From positions 1 to 57,165 of the forward strand of contig CAMVUM010000020.1 in the NCBI GenBank assembly GCA_947170725.1: a stretch of 57,165 nt of DNA, in the 5' to 3' direction. This DNA is from an uncultured Prevotella sp. (GTDB lineage: Bacteria; Bacteroidota; Bacteroidia; Bacteroidales; Bacteroidaceae). Position 1 is the stretch's first letter, and every line of letters starts with the position of its first letter. The position numbers and the translations under genes were made by a program. Under the pieces are notes generated by a model. It saw only the letters and a program-made list of their open reading frames with translations. It did no database searches and had not been told where the DNA came from. Below are positions 27,205 through 35,939 of the stretch, in pieces.

Positions 27205-28536
27205 TCAACCGTTGTAGTCATGTGTGATGTTGTGACGTATGTATGCGCGGTGTCCGTAGAGTGCGATGACAACGAAACAGATGAGCGGAATGACGAATGA
27301 AATGTTTGTGGCGGGCAGGCCGAACAGTGTTAGGTCGGCGTCGATGACGGCTGCCTGCAGCGGCGGGAAGACCGAACCGCCGAGGATTGACATTATGAGT
27401 CCGGCGCCGCCGAACTTGACGTTGTCTCCAAGGCCACGCAGGGCGATGCCGTAGATGGTTGGGAACATAAGCGACATGCAGGCGCTGATGGCCACAATAC
27501 AGTAGACTCCGGTACGGTCAGTGAAGAAGATTGCGCCGCCCGTTGCCGCCACTCCACACACGGCAAGCACCGACAGCAGCCGTCCGGGCTGGAGGTAGCG
27601 CAGGAACCACGTGCAGATGAAGCGGCTGCAGGTGAAGAACACCAGCGCCAGGATATTGTATTTCTGCGATATAATTTCTGCTCCGCGCTCGTCCATGCCT
27701 TCTTCCATGAACACTCGTGTGCCATACTGGATGATGAATGTCCAGCACATGACCTGTGCGCCTACGTAGAAGAACTGTGCTATGACGCCCTCGCGATAGT
27801 TCTTCACGCGGGCCAGCTCGCCCAAAGCGGTCAGCAGGCTCTTCTTGGAACGCGTGTCGCCGGCCTTCGGCATCTTCATCAGACGGATGGCCACGAGCAG
27901 CAGGATGACCACGGCGCCGATGAAGATGTAGGGCTGTATGAGCACTTCGAGGTCGTGGTTCTTGAGAATCTCAAACTGGGAGTCGGGCAGCTCGGCCCTT
28001 GCCGTCGAGTCCATCGGGCTCATCCGCGCCTGGACATAGTGCATGGCTACGAACATTCCGGCCAGTGCACCGATCGGATTGAACGCCTGTGCGAGGTTGA
28101 GGCGTTGTGTTGCGGTCTCTTCGCTGCCCATGCAGTAGATGTAGGGGTTGCAGCTGGTTTCGAGGAACGACAGCCCGCAGGTCATCACGAAGTAGGCCAG
28201 CAGGAACGGATAGTACATTCCTATGGCCTGGGCGGGCAGGAACAGCAGTGCGCCGGCGGCATAGAGGGTCAGTCCCGTGAGCACTCCGGCCTTGAAAGAA
28301 TACTTCTGTATGAACATGGCGGCGGGGAAGGCCATTACAAAATAGCCGAGATAGAACGCCACCTGAACCAGTGCGCCTTCGGTAACGCTCATGCGGAAGA
28401 TTTTTGAAAACGCCTTCACCATCGGGCTTGTAACGTCGTTGGCGAAGCCCCATAGGGCAAAACATGTGGTAATCATGAGGAACGGCAAGAGCATACTCAC
28501 GCCGCTTTTGGTCAAAAGACCGTTTTTATTGTCCAT
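27205..28536 (-). CDS. fucP: FucP-type sugar:proton symporter (MFS)
   Basis: A 443-residue, twelve-helix permease of the FucP/GluP branch of the major facilitator superfamily. The N-terminus (LPFLMITTCFALWGFANDV) contains the branch signature FALWGFAND, and FLETSCNPYI and RLNLAQAFNPIGA are characteristic of fucose and glucose/galactose permeases. With fkp at 31967 the likely substrate is L-fucose, but glucose or galactose is possible. It is transcribed alone from a promoter at 28571-28578. Confidence 0.85.
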   Translation of the reverse strand: MDNKNGLLTKSGVSMLLPFLMITTCFALWGFANDVTSPMVKAFSKIFRMSVTEGALVQVAFYLGYFVMAFPAAMFIQKYSFKAGVLTGLTLYAAGALLFLPAQAIGMYYPFLLAYFVMTCGLSFLETSCNPYIYCMGSEETATQRLNLAQAFNPIGALAGMFVAMHYVQARMSPMDSTARAELPDSQFEILKNHDLEVLIQPYIFIGAVVILLLVAIRLMKMPKAGDTRSKKSLLTALGELARVKNYREGVIAQFFYVGAQVMCWTFIIQYGTRVFMEEGMDERGAEIISQKYNILALVFFTCSRFICTWFLRYLQPGRLLSVLAVCGVAATGGAIFFTDRTGVYCIVAISACMSLMFPTIYGIALRGLGDNVKFGGAGLIMSILGGSVFPPLQAAVIDADLTLFGLPATNISFVIPLICFVVIALYGHRAYIRHNITHDYNG

Positions 28537-28570
28537 TTTCTGTGATTTTTGATTTGCAACTTTTCCGCGG

Positions 28571-28578
28571 CAAAATTA
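28571..28578 (-). promoter_or_regulatory. Promoter -7 box of the fucP-like gene
   Basis: The minus strand reads TAATTTTG, 35 bp before the ATG; a nearby TATTCTTTG lies 10 bp upstream. Confidence 0.6.
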
Positions 28579-28629
28579 CAAAGAATATGGGAAACGAAAG
28601 AAAGAAAAGATGGAAAACCAATCCACAGC

Positions 28630-28763
28630 CCACCTGAAAATCACGGAAAAAAACACCCCAGCCCTCCCGAAGTGAGGGGGCTTGAACACTCTTTGGGCCG
28701 CGGCATGGACTCAAATACATAATCAAGCCTCCCCTCGGGAGTGTTGGGGTGGGGTTCAGGTGG
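28630..28763. repeat. Nested inverted repeat of the CCCTCCCGAAG type
   Basis: CCACCTGAA (28630-28638) is complementary to 28755-28763. Inside, ACACCCCA..CCCTCCCGA and CTTGA on the left are matched by TCAAG..CCTCCCCTCGGGAG and TTGGGGT on the right. The product would be a long, imperfect hairpin of about 130 nt. Similar GC-rich intergenic hairpins recur in Prevotella-like genomes (general knowledge). It fills the gap between fucP and the next gene. Confidence 0.65.
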
Positions 28764-28793
28764 TTAGGGGATGGGATTTCCCCTCCTTTCTTT

Positions 28794-29474
28794 CTATTTC
28801 ACTACGGCTGTCACCTTTCCGTTTTCGAAGACGACAATCATGCCGGACTCGTAGGTCCACTGCGTGCGCTGCGTGTTCTCGACGACGGTGTCCGGTTTGC
28901 CTGCTGCCATGAGGCATTCGTTCTCTGTCATGCCCTTGACAATCTGTCCCTTGACGATTGCTTCCCAGTGGGTGAGGTTCATGCTCTTGCCTTTCACGGC
29001 CGTGGCGATGATGGGGATATATTCGTCGAGGATGGCGTCAAAGCGGTCGATGAATTCCTTGCTCTGCGGTTTCTTTGTGAGGTTGACCTTGTCGAAGTTG
29101 ACGGTGCTGAACGCTCCCAACACTCCTTTCGGCATGCAGCGGATGCCTTCAATCAGGTAGAGCAGCTTTCTGTCCTTGGCCTGCATGGTCAGAAGGAACG
29201 TATAGTTGTAGTCGCCGGAGGGCACGCTGGGCTTGAGGGTCAGTTTGAGCGTGTTCGGGTCGTAGCTCACTATGGCGCTTTTAGCCTTCTCCGTGGTTCC
29301 TGCCTGCTCCAATGCCCAGAGCACTGCCGCTCCGAAAATCTCCTTGTCCTGCTTTCCAATGGTGATGGCTCCTGCGCTGAAGTAGCGTCCGTCCTTGTTC
29401 TCCAGGGTGTATGTATTTCCTGCGTGGGCGGCTGAGGCCAGCAGAACCATGATTGCGAAGAGTAGATTTTTCAT
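28794..29474 (-). CDS. Secreted DUF4468-like protein with BamE-like C-terminus
   Basis: A 226-residue exported protein with signal peptide MKNLLFAIMVLLASAAHAG. The middle (YNYTFLLTMQAKDRKLLYLIEGI) resembles the TBP-like DUF4468 domain of Bacteroidetes. The C-terminal 45 residues (KGMTENECLMAAGKPDTVVE, then a W-T-Y and VVFENGKVTAVV) resemble the BamE/SmpA fold, whose proteins act in outer-membrane assembly. The function is unknown. No promoter of the usual type is visible upstream. Confidence 0.75.
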   Translation of the reverse strand: MKNLLFAIMVLLASAAHAGNTYTLENKDGRYFSAGAITIGKQDKEIFGAAVLWALEQAGTTEKAKSAIVSYDPNTLKLTLKPSVPSGDYNYTFLLTMQAKDRKLLYLIEGIRCMPKGVLGAFSTVNFDKVNLTKKPQSKEFIDRFDAILDEYIPIIATAVKGKSMNLTHWEAIVKGQIVKGMTENECLMAAGKPDTVVENTQRTQWTYESGMIVVFENGKVTAVVK

Positions 29475-29594
29475 TGTTTTCTGTCTGTGTTACGGTTTAT
29501 TGTTATATATAATTGATGTCTATGTTATTGCCAAAAAAGTCAGCCCCTGTTCCCACAGAGACTGACTGTAATTTAGGAAAAATTATGTGTTGTT

Positions 29595-30197
29595 TTAGAA
29601 ATTAAAGCCAACTGTTGCTGAGAAAGTACCAATCTTATCGGCATCCTCAACGAATTCATTCAGGTCGCTTCCGTAGCTGATGCCGAGGTAGAACTTGCTG
29701 ATATCAACACCAACACCGATGTTCCAACCGAAGCTGAAGCGGCTTGCCTCTGCGCCACCATCCTCATAATCATCGAAGAAGCTTACATCATCATCATAGT
29801 CGGAAGAAATGTTTCCCACAAGATTGCCTCTCAGATATAAACCTGCGAAAGGAGCAAGTTTGATACCGTCGGTAATCTCATACTTGTAGACGAGGTTTAC
29901 CGGTACAGTTGCTGTCAACCAATTGATTTTGTACTCATCCTCAGACTTCCATGCGTAGTTCAGGCCAAGACCGGTTTCAATGAACAGCGGGGTTGTCTTT
30001 GAAATGGCGATACCCTTTGTCCATGCAGCTGAAATACCGCTCATAGCATCTTCGCCAATGTTGCTCAGAGATGTGTAAGACACGCTCAGGCGGTTGTAGT
30101 TATCACTTTTGTGAGTCACAGTGTTAGAAGAGATAAGCTGTGCGGAAGCACTGAGTCCCATCACTGCGGCAATAGCCATTAAGAATAATTTTTTCAT
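29595..30197 (-). CDS. Small outer-membrane beta-barrel protein
   Basis: A 200-residue protein with a signal peptide ending ASAQ, then alternating amphipathic strands (NRLSVSYTSLSN, IETGLGLNYAWK, APFAGLYLRGN, GWNIGVGVDISKFYLGISYG) and a terminal Phe (SATVGFNF), the usual outer-membrane barrel ending. An acidic loop (SSDYDDDVSFFDDYEDGG) is present. It is probably an eight-stranded barrel of the OmpA/OmpW/porin-like group; the ligand is unknown. It is 69 bp downstream of the next minus-strand gene and may share its transcript. Confidence 0.82.
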   Translation of the reverse strand: MKKLFLMAIAAVMGLSASAQLISSNTVTHKSDNYNRLSVSYTSLSNIGEDAMSGISAAWTKGIAISKTTPLFIETGLGLNYAWKSEDEYKINWLTATVPVNLVYKYEITDGIKLAPFAGLYLRGNLVGNISSDYDDDVSFFDDYEDGGAEASRFSFGWNIGVGVDISKFYLGISYGSDLNEFVEDADKIGTFSATVGFNF

Positions 30198-30266
30198 AAT
30201 TCTTTCTTTTTAATTAATAAATATCTGGTGTTTTATGATGTCTGATAATTCCGTTTGTCAGGTTGC

Positions 30267-30791
30267 TTATTTGTTGCGGGTTTCTGTACTTACAGCCTGT
30301 GTCTGGCTTTGAATAGTTCTAATTTCCCACTTGCGGGTGCGCTCATTCTCAAGCAGAATCTTTATCCACTTGTCATCATCCTTGCCCTTAGTGGCATCAC
30401 CGAAGTTATGGAAATTAACATATTTGGCAGGATAGCCTCGTACGATTACGTCAAGACCTTTGTTCTTGCCTTTTCCATTGACAACGTTAAATGTAGCGCC
30501 AAGGATAACATCAGCACCGGCAATCATAGCGGCCTTATATGCAGCGTTTGCCTTAGCGTCAGTGACATGGTTAAAAGTGATTTCGCTGAAAGGAACTCCC
30601 GGATAGATGTTGAACGGTCCATACTCCTGACATTCTTCTTTGAGCATTTTCAAATCGGCTACCATCGGGCGTACAAAGAAGTCGGAAGTGGCTTCCATGA
30701 TACGTGCCTGTGAGTGCTCATATTCCGTCTGTGCCAGAGCTGTGGCAGATATTCCGCAGACGAGTGCTACCATTAGAAATAATCTTTTCAT
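30267..30791 (-). CDS. Secreted hypothetical protein
   Basis: A 174-residue product from the ATG at 30791 with signal peptide MKRLFLMVALVCGISATALAQ; the frame is open upstream to 30866 but runs through the promoter. The mature part has a helical N-terminus (SQARIMEATSDFFVRPMVAD) and an alpha/beta region (AAMIAGADVILGATFNVVNG, then GLDVIVRGYPAKYVNF). I do not recognise the family. Its promoter is at 30840-30847, and it probably heads a transcript with the beta-barrel gene. Confidence 0.75.
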   Translation of the reverse strand: MKRLFLMVALVCGISATALAQTEYEHSQARIMEATSDFFVRPMVADLKMLKEECQEYGPFNIYPGVPFSEITFNHVTDAKANAAYKAAMIAGADVILGATFNVVNGKGKNKGLDVIVRGYPAKYVNFHNFGDATKGKDDDKWIKILLENERTRKWEIRTIQSQTQAVSTETRNK

Positions 30792-30839
30792 AATCTTAAC
30801 GATTTTTTTGAGTTTGGTGTATAAATCTTTTATTGTCTG

Positions 30840-30847
30840 CAAAGGTA
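30840..30847 (-). promoter_or_regulatory. Promoter -7 box of the secreted hypothetical/beta-barrel pair
   Basis: The minus strand reads TACCTTTG, 48 bp before the ATG at 30791. It decides the start, because the longer frame would include it. Confidence 0.7.
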
Positions 30848-31285
30848 GGCAGTGGTTTGCAAACAAAAAAAAAAACGGTTAAAAAGATTTAAATACACGC
30901 CGTTTGTGCTTAAACGTATTTCTGGTGGTTTAATTGTAAACTGCAAATACGCTGATTCAGATTTGCAATTGTTGTGAGACGGGCTGTTTTTTGGACAGAT
31001 TGGGCGGTTTGGGGGCGGTCAAAGGCGCGCTGTGAATAATCTTTTTCTGTTCATGGTTATATAAATATAAGGTGTAGGCCGAGTGGCGGGACTTCGTGAC
31101 GTCATGGAGTTGATGGTCGGAGGACGGACCGACGGATTGTAGATTGTTCATGCATGATATGTTCTTTCCATGTATCTGTGTTTCAACTGATACCGGCATC
31201 GTGAGCCGCTTTGGAAGTCTTGATGCCGTCAAACCGCAGTTTTCTCACATTTGGGGAGTCTTGAGAGAGACTTGCTTCTGTCATG

Positions 31286-31678
31286 ATAATATCACGGATT
31301 TTAACACTTGGAAATTTTGATTCTGGAGAACGGCAAAGCCGGAATCTTGACATTCCGCATCCGTCATCATCCCAAAATCTGCTTGCCGCCGAGCCGCGGG
31401 GGCCTTGCGGCTCTACAGCGGGGCCGCTTTCGCATGACGACGGGGCCTTTGTTGGAGTGCAACGGCAGCCCCGTTGCAACCCCGTAAGGCCCTTACGGCA
31501 GAAAAAAATCCGCCGAAAAGTTGCACATTTCGGCGGATTGCGCCATAATGTGCTGTGCTTCAGGCGACAAAAGATGCACGCGCAAAACTCGCGAATTTGC
31601 GGCCGAAGGGTTTTTATTTCAGAATATCGCAGGGATTTTGAGGCGTTTGTCAGAATACTTCCGAGTTTTTAACAGTTC
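31286..31678. repeat. 393 bp structured repeat, copy A
   Basis: It begins ATAATATCACGGA and ends GAGTTTTTAACAGTTC, the same as copy B at 43331-43723, and has exactly the same length. Imperfect terminal inverted repeats (TTAACACTTGGAA at left, TTAAAAACTCGGAA on the complement of the right end) are visible. The left half is a GC-rich core with small hairpins (GCAACGG/CCGTTGC; CCGTAAGG/CCTTACGG). A 12 bp stem (AATCCGCCGAAA and complement) lies at 31508-31540. The right half contains TTGCACA, GCACGCGCAAAACTCG and GAATATCGCA, shared with copy B. No frame is conserved between the copies, so it is probably not a gene. The rest of the 30792-31966 gap shows nothing else I can name except flanking promoters. 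Confidence 0.75.
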
Positions 31679-31913
31679 ATCCGAAAGAACCGGCAATCAG
31701 CAGTCCTTTCGGGCAGTACGTCCGTAAGCGGGCGCCTTCTGCAGCGTAAGGGTTATCTTCCGACAGGCATGACTACAAATCCGCTACAGTGTGAACCGAT
31801 TATGCCGACACACCAAAGTCATGTCCCTGCGATTTAATGGTTCTTTCAAATCCGTCGGCTGCTGTGTACTGTCATTTTCCATTGTTTTTTTCGTCCATTT
31901 CCTATATTCTTTG

Positions 31914-31921
31914 TAAATTTG
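31914..31921 (+). promoter_or_regulatory. Promoter -7 box of fkp
   Basis: TAAATTTG, 45 bp before the ATG. A second candidate, TATTCTTTG, lies just upstream at 31905-31913. Confidence 0.65.
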
Positions 31922-31966
31922 CCGCACGATACTTAAAAAACAGTCGCTATAACGAATAACACATTT

Positions 31967-34738
31967 ATGGAAAAGTTGCTATCCTTGCCCCCAAATCTGG
32001 TGGGCTGTTTTCATGAGATAACGGGTCTGTCACCCGAAGAGTATTTCTGCACGAACGACCCTGTCGGACGCAAACTCGGAAGTGGTGGCGGCACTACGTG
32101 GCTGCTGGAGGCGTGTCACCGCGCCTGGGCCCGCGACGGAGAGGATTTCGACACGTGGCTTGCCGGCGGCCGGCGTCTGATTCTCCACGCCGGCGGTCAG
32201 AGCCGCCGTCTTCCGTCATACGCTCCGTCGGGGAAGATACTGACGCCCGTCCCCGTGTTCCGCTGGGAGCGCGGCCAGCGTCTGGACCAGACTCTGCTGG
32301 ACCTGCAACTGCCGCTATATGAGCGCATAATGGCTCAGGCCCCTGATACGCTCCACACAATGATTGTCAGCGGTGACGTCTATATCCGCGCAGCTGGCCA
32401 GCTGCCTCCCGTGCCAGAGGCCGATGTCGTGTGCTATGGCTTGTGGCTCGACTCGTCGATAGCTACTGACCACGGAGTGTTCGTTTCAGACCGCCGTACG
32501 CCGTCTGTACTCAAGAAGATGCTCCAGAAACCCTCGATCCAGGAACTGGGCGAGCTTCAGAAAGACCATTTCTATCTGACCGACATCGGCGTATGGATGT
32601 TGAGCGACCGTGCCGTCAAGCTGCTCATGAAGCGCTCACGGCGCGGCGGCGACATATCGGAATATGACCTCTACGGCGAGTTCGGATGTGCCCTCGGAAC
32701 CAATCCGACAATAGCCGACGCCGAACTTGCGGAGCTGAGCGTGGCTGTGTTGCCGCTGCCCGGCGGAGAGTTCTATCACTACGGAACAAGCTCGGAGATG
32801 ATTTCCTCTACGCTTGCCGTCCAGAACATTGTCAACGACCAGCGCGAAATAATGCACCGCGGCCGTAAGCCCCATCCCTCGATATTCATCCAGAACTCAA
32901 TGACGGAGACCGCCGTGACGCGGTTCAACACCAATCTGTGGATAGAGAACAGTCACGTGGGCCGCTGCTGGACGCTCAGCCACGACAACGTCATCACCGG
33001 CGTGCCGCGCAACGAATGGGCCGTGACGCTTTGCGCCGGCCAGTGTGTGGACGTCGTGCCAATCGGCGAGCGGTCGTATGTCCTGCGCCCCTACCGGATT
33101 GACGACAAGTTTGCAGGTCGCCGCCAGCAACAGCGCATTTTCCCCGTGTTTGATGACGTGGAGGAGATGGGTCGTGCGTTGGCGTGGATGCTTGCCACGG
33201 AATATGTTCCGGAACGTCTGGCCGACATGAGTCTGCCGCCGGCACCGGAGCTGGCCGGACATCGTCTGATGAGCGCCGAGGAGATTTCGACGGAGGCCAA
33301 TCTCGTGCGTCTCGTGGCCCAGCGCCGCGCCTATCGCAAGGAAAACTGGTCGGCTTTGGCCGCTAACTACGAACACAGTGTGTTCTATCAGCTTGACCTC
33401 GACGATGCCGCCAGGCAGTTTGCCGCCGACGCCATACCGCTGCCGACGCCTGTTGCCGCCGACGCTTCGCTGATGACGCGCATTCACGACGCAATGTTCC
33501 GCTCGGAGGTCATGCGTCTGACCGGCGGAGAGTGGCAGACGGACGAGAACCGTGCCTTCTCCCTTTTGCGCGAAGGTCTGACGGAGCCGGTTCTGGCCGA
33601 ACGTCAGAATCCGCGTATGTCGGTCTATAGCGACCAGATTGTCTGGGGACGCAGTCCCGTGCGCATTGATATTGCCGGCGGATGGACCGACACACCGCCG
33701 TTCTGCCTCATGGAGGGCGGCAACGTCATCAACCTCGCCATCGAACTGAACGGACAGCCTCCACTCCAGACGTACGTACGGCCGTGCCGCGAGCCGCACA
33801 TTGTCTGCCGCAGCATAGACCTCGGCGCTGTAGAAGTGATTGAAACCTACGAGCAGCTGGCCGACTTCATGCACGTCGGCAGCCCCTTCGCCATACCGAA
33901 GGCAGCCCTTGTTCTGGCAGGGTTCCAGCCCGGCTTCAGCCAGATCAGCTATCCGTCGCTGCGCGCACAACTCGAGGATTTCGGCTGCGGCATAGAGCTG
34001 ACGCTGCTTTCGGCCATTCCGGCGGGCAGCGGACTGGGCACGAGCAGCATTCTGGCCGCAACGGTGCTCGGTGCCGTTAGCGACTTCTGTTCGCTGGCCT
34101 GGGATAAGAACGAGATCGGCCGTCGCACGCTCGTGCTGGAGCAGATGCTGACCACGGGCGGCGGATGGCAGGACCAGTTCGGCGGAGTGCTCCACGGCGT
34201 GAAGCTGCTCCAGACTCAGCGCGGCTTCAATCAGGCGCCGCTCGTGCGATGGCTGCCGGACGATATATACACACAACCGGAGTATGCCCAGTGTCACCTG
34301 CTGTATTATACCGGCATCACGCGCACGGCAAAGAACATTCTCTCGGAAATTGTGCGCCGGATGTTCCTCAACCATAATGCCGAACAGCAGATGCTGCGCG
34401 ACATGAAGGCCCACACAATGGATATGTATGAAGCCATACAGCGCCAGGACTTCCTCCAGATGGGACGCCTCGTGCGCACGACGTGGAGGCAGAACCAGAC
34501 CATAGACAGCGGTACGAACCCGGAAGAGGTGAGACGTTTGACGGAACTCGTTGACGACCTCTGTCTCGGCTACAAGCTGCCGGGAGCCGGTGGCGGCGGC
34601 TATCTCTATATGGTGGCGAAGGACCCCGAAGCTGCCGGACGAATCCGCAGTGTTCTCAATGCCAACCGTCTTAACGCCAACGCACGCTTTGTGGAAATGT
34701 CGCTGAGCCGCAAGGGACTGCAGGTGAGCAGAAGCTGA
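31967..34738 (+). CDS. fkp: Bifunctional L-fucokinase / GDP-fucose pyrophosphorylase
   Basis: Fkp phosphorylates salvaged L-fucose and couples it to GTP, giving GDP-fucose for capsule and glycoprotein fucosylation. The 923-residue product is near the length of the Bacteroides enzyme. The N-terminal pyrophosphorylase half has GRKLGSGGGTTW (residues 34-45). A left-handed helix-like linker follows. The C-terminal GHMP kinase half has GRSPVRIDIAGGWTDTPPF, the phosphate loop IPAGSGLGTSSI (about residue 685), GGGWQDQFGG and KLPGAGGGGYLYM (about residue 871). Both halves look intact. It is a single-gene unit with promoter at 31914-31921; a FucP-like importer lies 3.4 kb away. Confidence 0.96.
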   Translation: MEKLLSLPPNLVGCFHEITGLSPEEYFCTNDPVGRKLGSGGGTTWLLEACHRAWARDGEDFDTWLAGGRRLILHAGGQSRRLPSYAPSGKILTPVPVFRWERGQRLDQTLLDLQLPLYERIMAQAPDTLHTMIVSGDVYIRAAGQLPPVPEADVVCYGLWLDSSIATDHGVFVSDRRTPSVLKKMLQKPSIQELGELQKDHFYLTDIGVWMLSDRAVKLLMKRSRRGGDISEYDLYGEFGCALGTNPTIADAELAELSVAVLPLPGGEFYHYGTSSEMISSTLAVQNIVNDQREIMHRGRKPHPSIFIQNSMTETAVTRFNTNLWIENSHVGRCWTLSHDNVITGVPRNEWAVTLCAGQCVDVVPIGERSYVLRPYRIDDKFAGRRQQQRIFPVFDDVEEMGRALAWMLATEYVPERLADMSLPPAPELAGHRLMSAEEISTEANLVRLVAQRRAYRKENWSALAANYEHSVFYQLDLDDAARQFAADAIPLPTPVAADASLMTRIHDAMFRSEVMRLTGGEWQTDENRAFSLLREGLTEPVLAERQNPRMSVYSDQIVWGRSPVRIDIAGGWTDTPPFCLMEGGNVINLAIELNGQPPLQTYVRPCREPHIVCRSIDLGAVEVIETYEQLADFMHVGSPFAIPKAALVLAGFQPGFSQISYPSLRAQLEDFGCGIELTLLSAIPAGSGLGTSSILAATVLGAVSDFCSLAWDKNEIGRRTLVLEQMLTTGGGWQDQFGGVLHGVKLLQTQRGFNQAPLVRWLPDDIYTQPEYAQCHLLYYTGITRTAKNILSEIVRRMFLNHNAEQQMLRDMKAHTMDMYEAIQRQDFLQMGRLVRTTWRQNQTIDSGTNPEEVRRLTELVDDLCLGYKLPGAGGGGYLYMVAKDPEAAGRIRSVLNANRLNANARFVEMSLSRKGLQVSRS

Positions 34739-34739
34739 T

Positions 34740-34985
34740 TTAGTTCAGAGTTAAGAAGATAGAACGAAGAGGTGTGATTACCAGCATAAAGACTTAGGCT
34801 TGCATGGTAATCATACCTCTTCACTCATCACTCTACACTCTTAATTCTTCCCTCTTTACTCTTTATTCTTTACCAGCACAAAGACTTATGCTTGCGCGGT
34901 AATCATACCTCTTCACTCATCACTCTTCACTCTTCACTCTTCACTAAAAAAACTCATCACTCTACACTCTTCCCTCTTTACTCTT
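34740..34985. repeat. GGTAATCATACC / TTCACTC interspersed repeat cluster
   Basis: A 17 bp inverted repeat (GAAGAGGTGTGATTACC and GGTAATCATACCTCTTC, one mismatch) surrounds a loop with AAGACTTAGGCTTGCAT. A second copy of the right half follows at 34873-34915. The remainder is strings of CACTCATCACTCTTCACTCTT. The same sequences occur at 15890-15940, 16208-16240 and 56836-57165. It fills the gap between fkp and the GSCFA gene. Confidence 0.8.
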
Positions 34986-35039
34986 CCTCTTAACTGACAA
35001 AAACTGTGAGCAAAGCGCGCGATATACGATAATTCTTTG

Positions 35040-35047
35040 TACTTTTG
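35040..35047 (+). promoter_or_regulatory. Promoter -7 box of the GSCFA/murF-alr operon
   Basis: TACTTTTG matches TAnnTTTG. The first in-frame ATG (35053) would lie at about the transcription start, so the ATG at 35071 is preferred. Confidence 0.65.
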
Positions 35048-35070
35048 TGTTGATGAAACAACAAAGCGCA

Positions 35071-35874
35071 ATGGAGTTTTTTACACGAGTGGACATCCCC
35101 CGGCCCGACTTCACCATCGGGCCGCAGGAGAGGATGCTCTTTGTAGGATCGTGCTTCGCCGACAGTATCGGGCGGCGGGCTGTTGAGGAGAAGTTCCGGG
35201 CTGTGGTCAATCCCTACGGCGTCATGTATAATCCGGCGAGCGTACTCCACACCGTCGAGCGCTGTGACGAGGCTCCGCGGGTGGCCCTGTTCACGCTCGG
35301 AACAAACCATGTTTACCGGTTGAAGGAGACCGGCGAGATTGTGGATAACTGCCGAAAGCAGCCGCAGCGGCTGTTTTCAGAGGAAGAACTGAGCGTCGAC
35401 GACTGCGTAGGCTATCTGCGCAAGGCCGTTGACACGCTGGCCGGACGCGACCCCGAGGTGAGGGTTGTGGTGACGGTCAGCCCCATCCGATACGCCAAAT
35501 ACGGCTATCACGGCAGCCGGCTGTCAAAGGCTGTGCTTCTGCTGGCGGCCGACCGGCTGACGAAAGAGGACAGCCGCTGCGTATATTTCCCTGCATACGA
35601 GATCATGAACGACGAGCTGAGGGACTATCGTTTCTATGCCGCCGACATGCTCCACCCGTCGCAGCAGGCCGTGGAATATATCTGGGAACAGTTTGCCGGG
35701 GCTTACTTCAGTCCTGCCGCCAAGCAGTTTCTGGCCGAATGGCGCCCCATCAAGGAGGCGCTGGGACACCGACCGTTCAATCCGGACAGTGAGGAGTATC
35801 GCGCTTTCATGGATAAAACAATGTTAAAAGTAGCGGAGTTATCAAAAAAATATCCGAACTTTGCATATATGTAA
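35071..35874 (+). CDS. GSCFA domain protein
   Basis: A 267-residue product from the ATG at 35071, which gives the family N-terminus (FFTRVDIPRPDFTIG); ATG 35053 and GTG 35047 are too close to the promoter. FVGSCFADS (residues 24-32) is the GSCFA signature, related to the GDSL-type Ser block, with TVSPIRYAKYGYHGSRLSK and DMLHPSQQAVEYIW as further conserved blocks. It is probably an SGNH-like hydrolase; the substrate is unknown. In many Bacteroidetes it precedes the murF-alr fusion, as here (65 bp), suggesting a cell-wall or envelope role (inference). Confidence 0.88.
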   Translation: MEFFTRVDIPRPDFTIGPQERMLFVGSCFADSIGRRAVEEKFRAVVNPYGVMYNPASVLHTVERCDEAPRVALFTLGTNHVYRLKETGEIVDNCRKQPQRLFSEEELSVDDCVGYLRKAVDTLAGRDPEVRVVVTVSPIRYAKYGYHGSRLSKAVLLLAADRLTKEDSRCVYFPAYEIMNDELRDYRFYAADMLHPSQQAVEYIWEQFAGAYFSPAAKQFLAEWRPIKEALGHRPFNPDSEEYRAFMDKTMLKVAELSKKYPNFAYM

Positions 35875-35939
35875 GGAACGGACACGGCCGCCGTACGAGG
35901 CGGTGCGGTCCTGCACGGGACATAAAGATAAAGAAAGAG

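Noticed and set aside
31183..31284. Short minus-strand peptide frame of 33 codons at the edge of repeat copy A
   Set aside because: No ribosome-binding context, promoter or recognisable family; it ends next to another overlapping unlikely frame.
31283..31672. 129-codon frame covering repeat copy A
   Set aside because: Copy B does not keep this frame; similarity between the copies continues across stops, so it is not supported as a gene.
32897..34414. 505-codon minus-strand frame inside fkp
   Set aside because: It is antisense to the GHMP kinase half; His/Arg-rich composition is typical of shadow frames in GC-rich genes.
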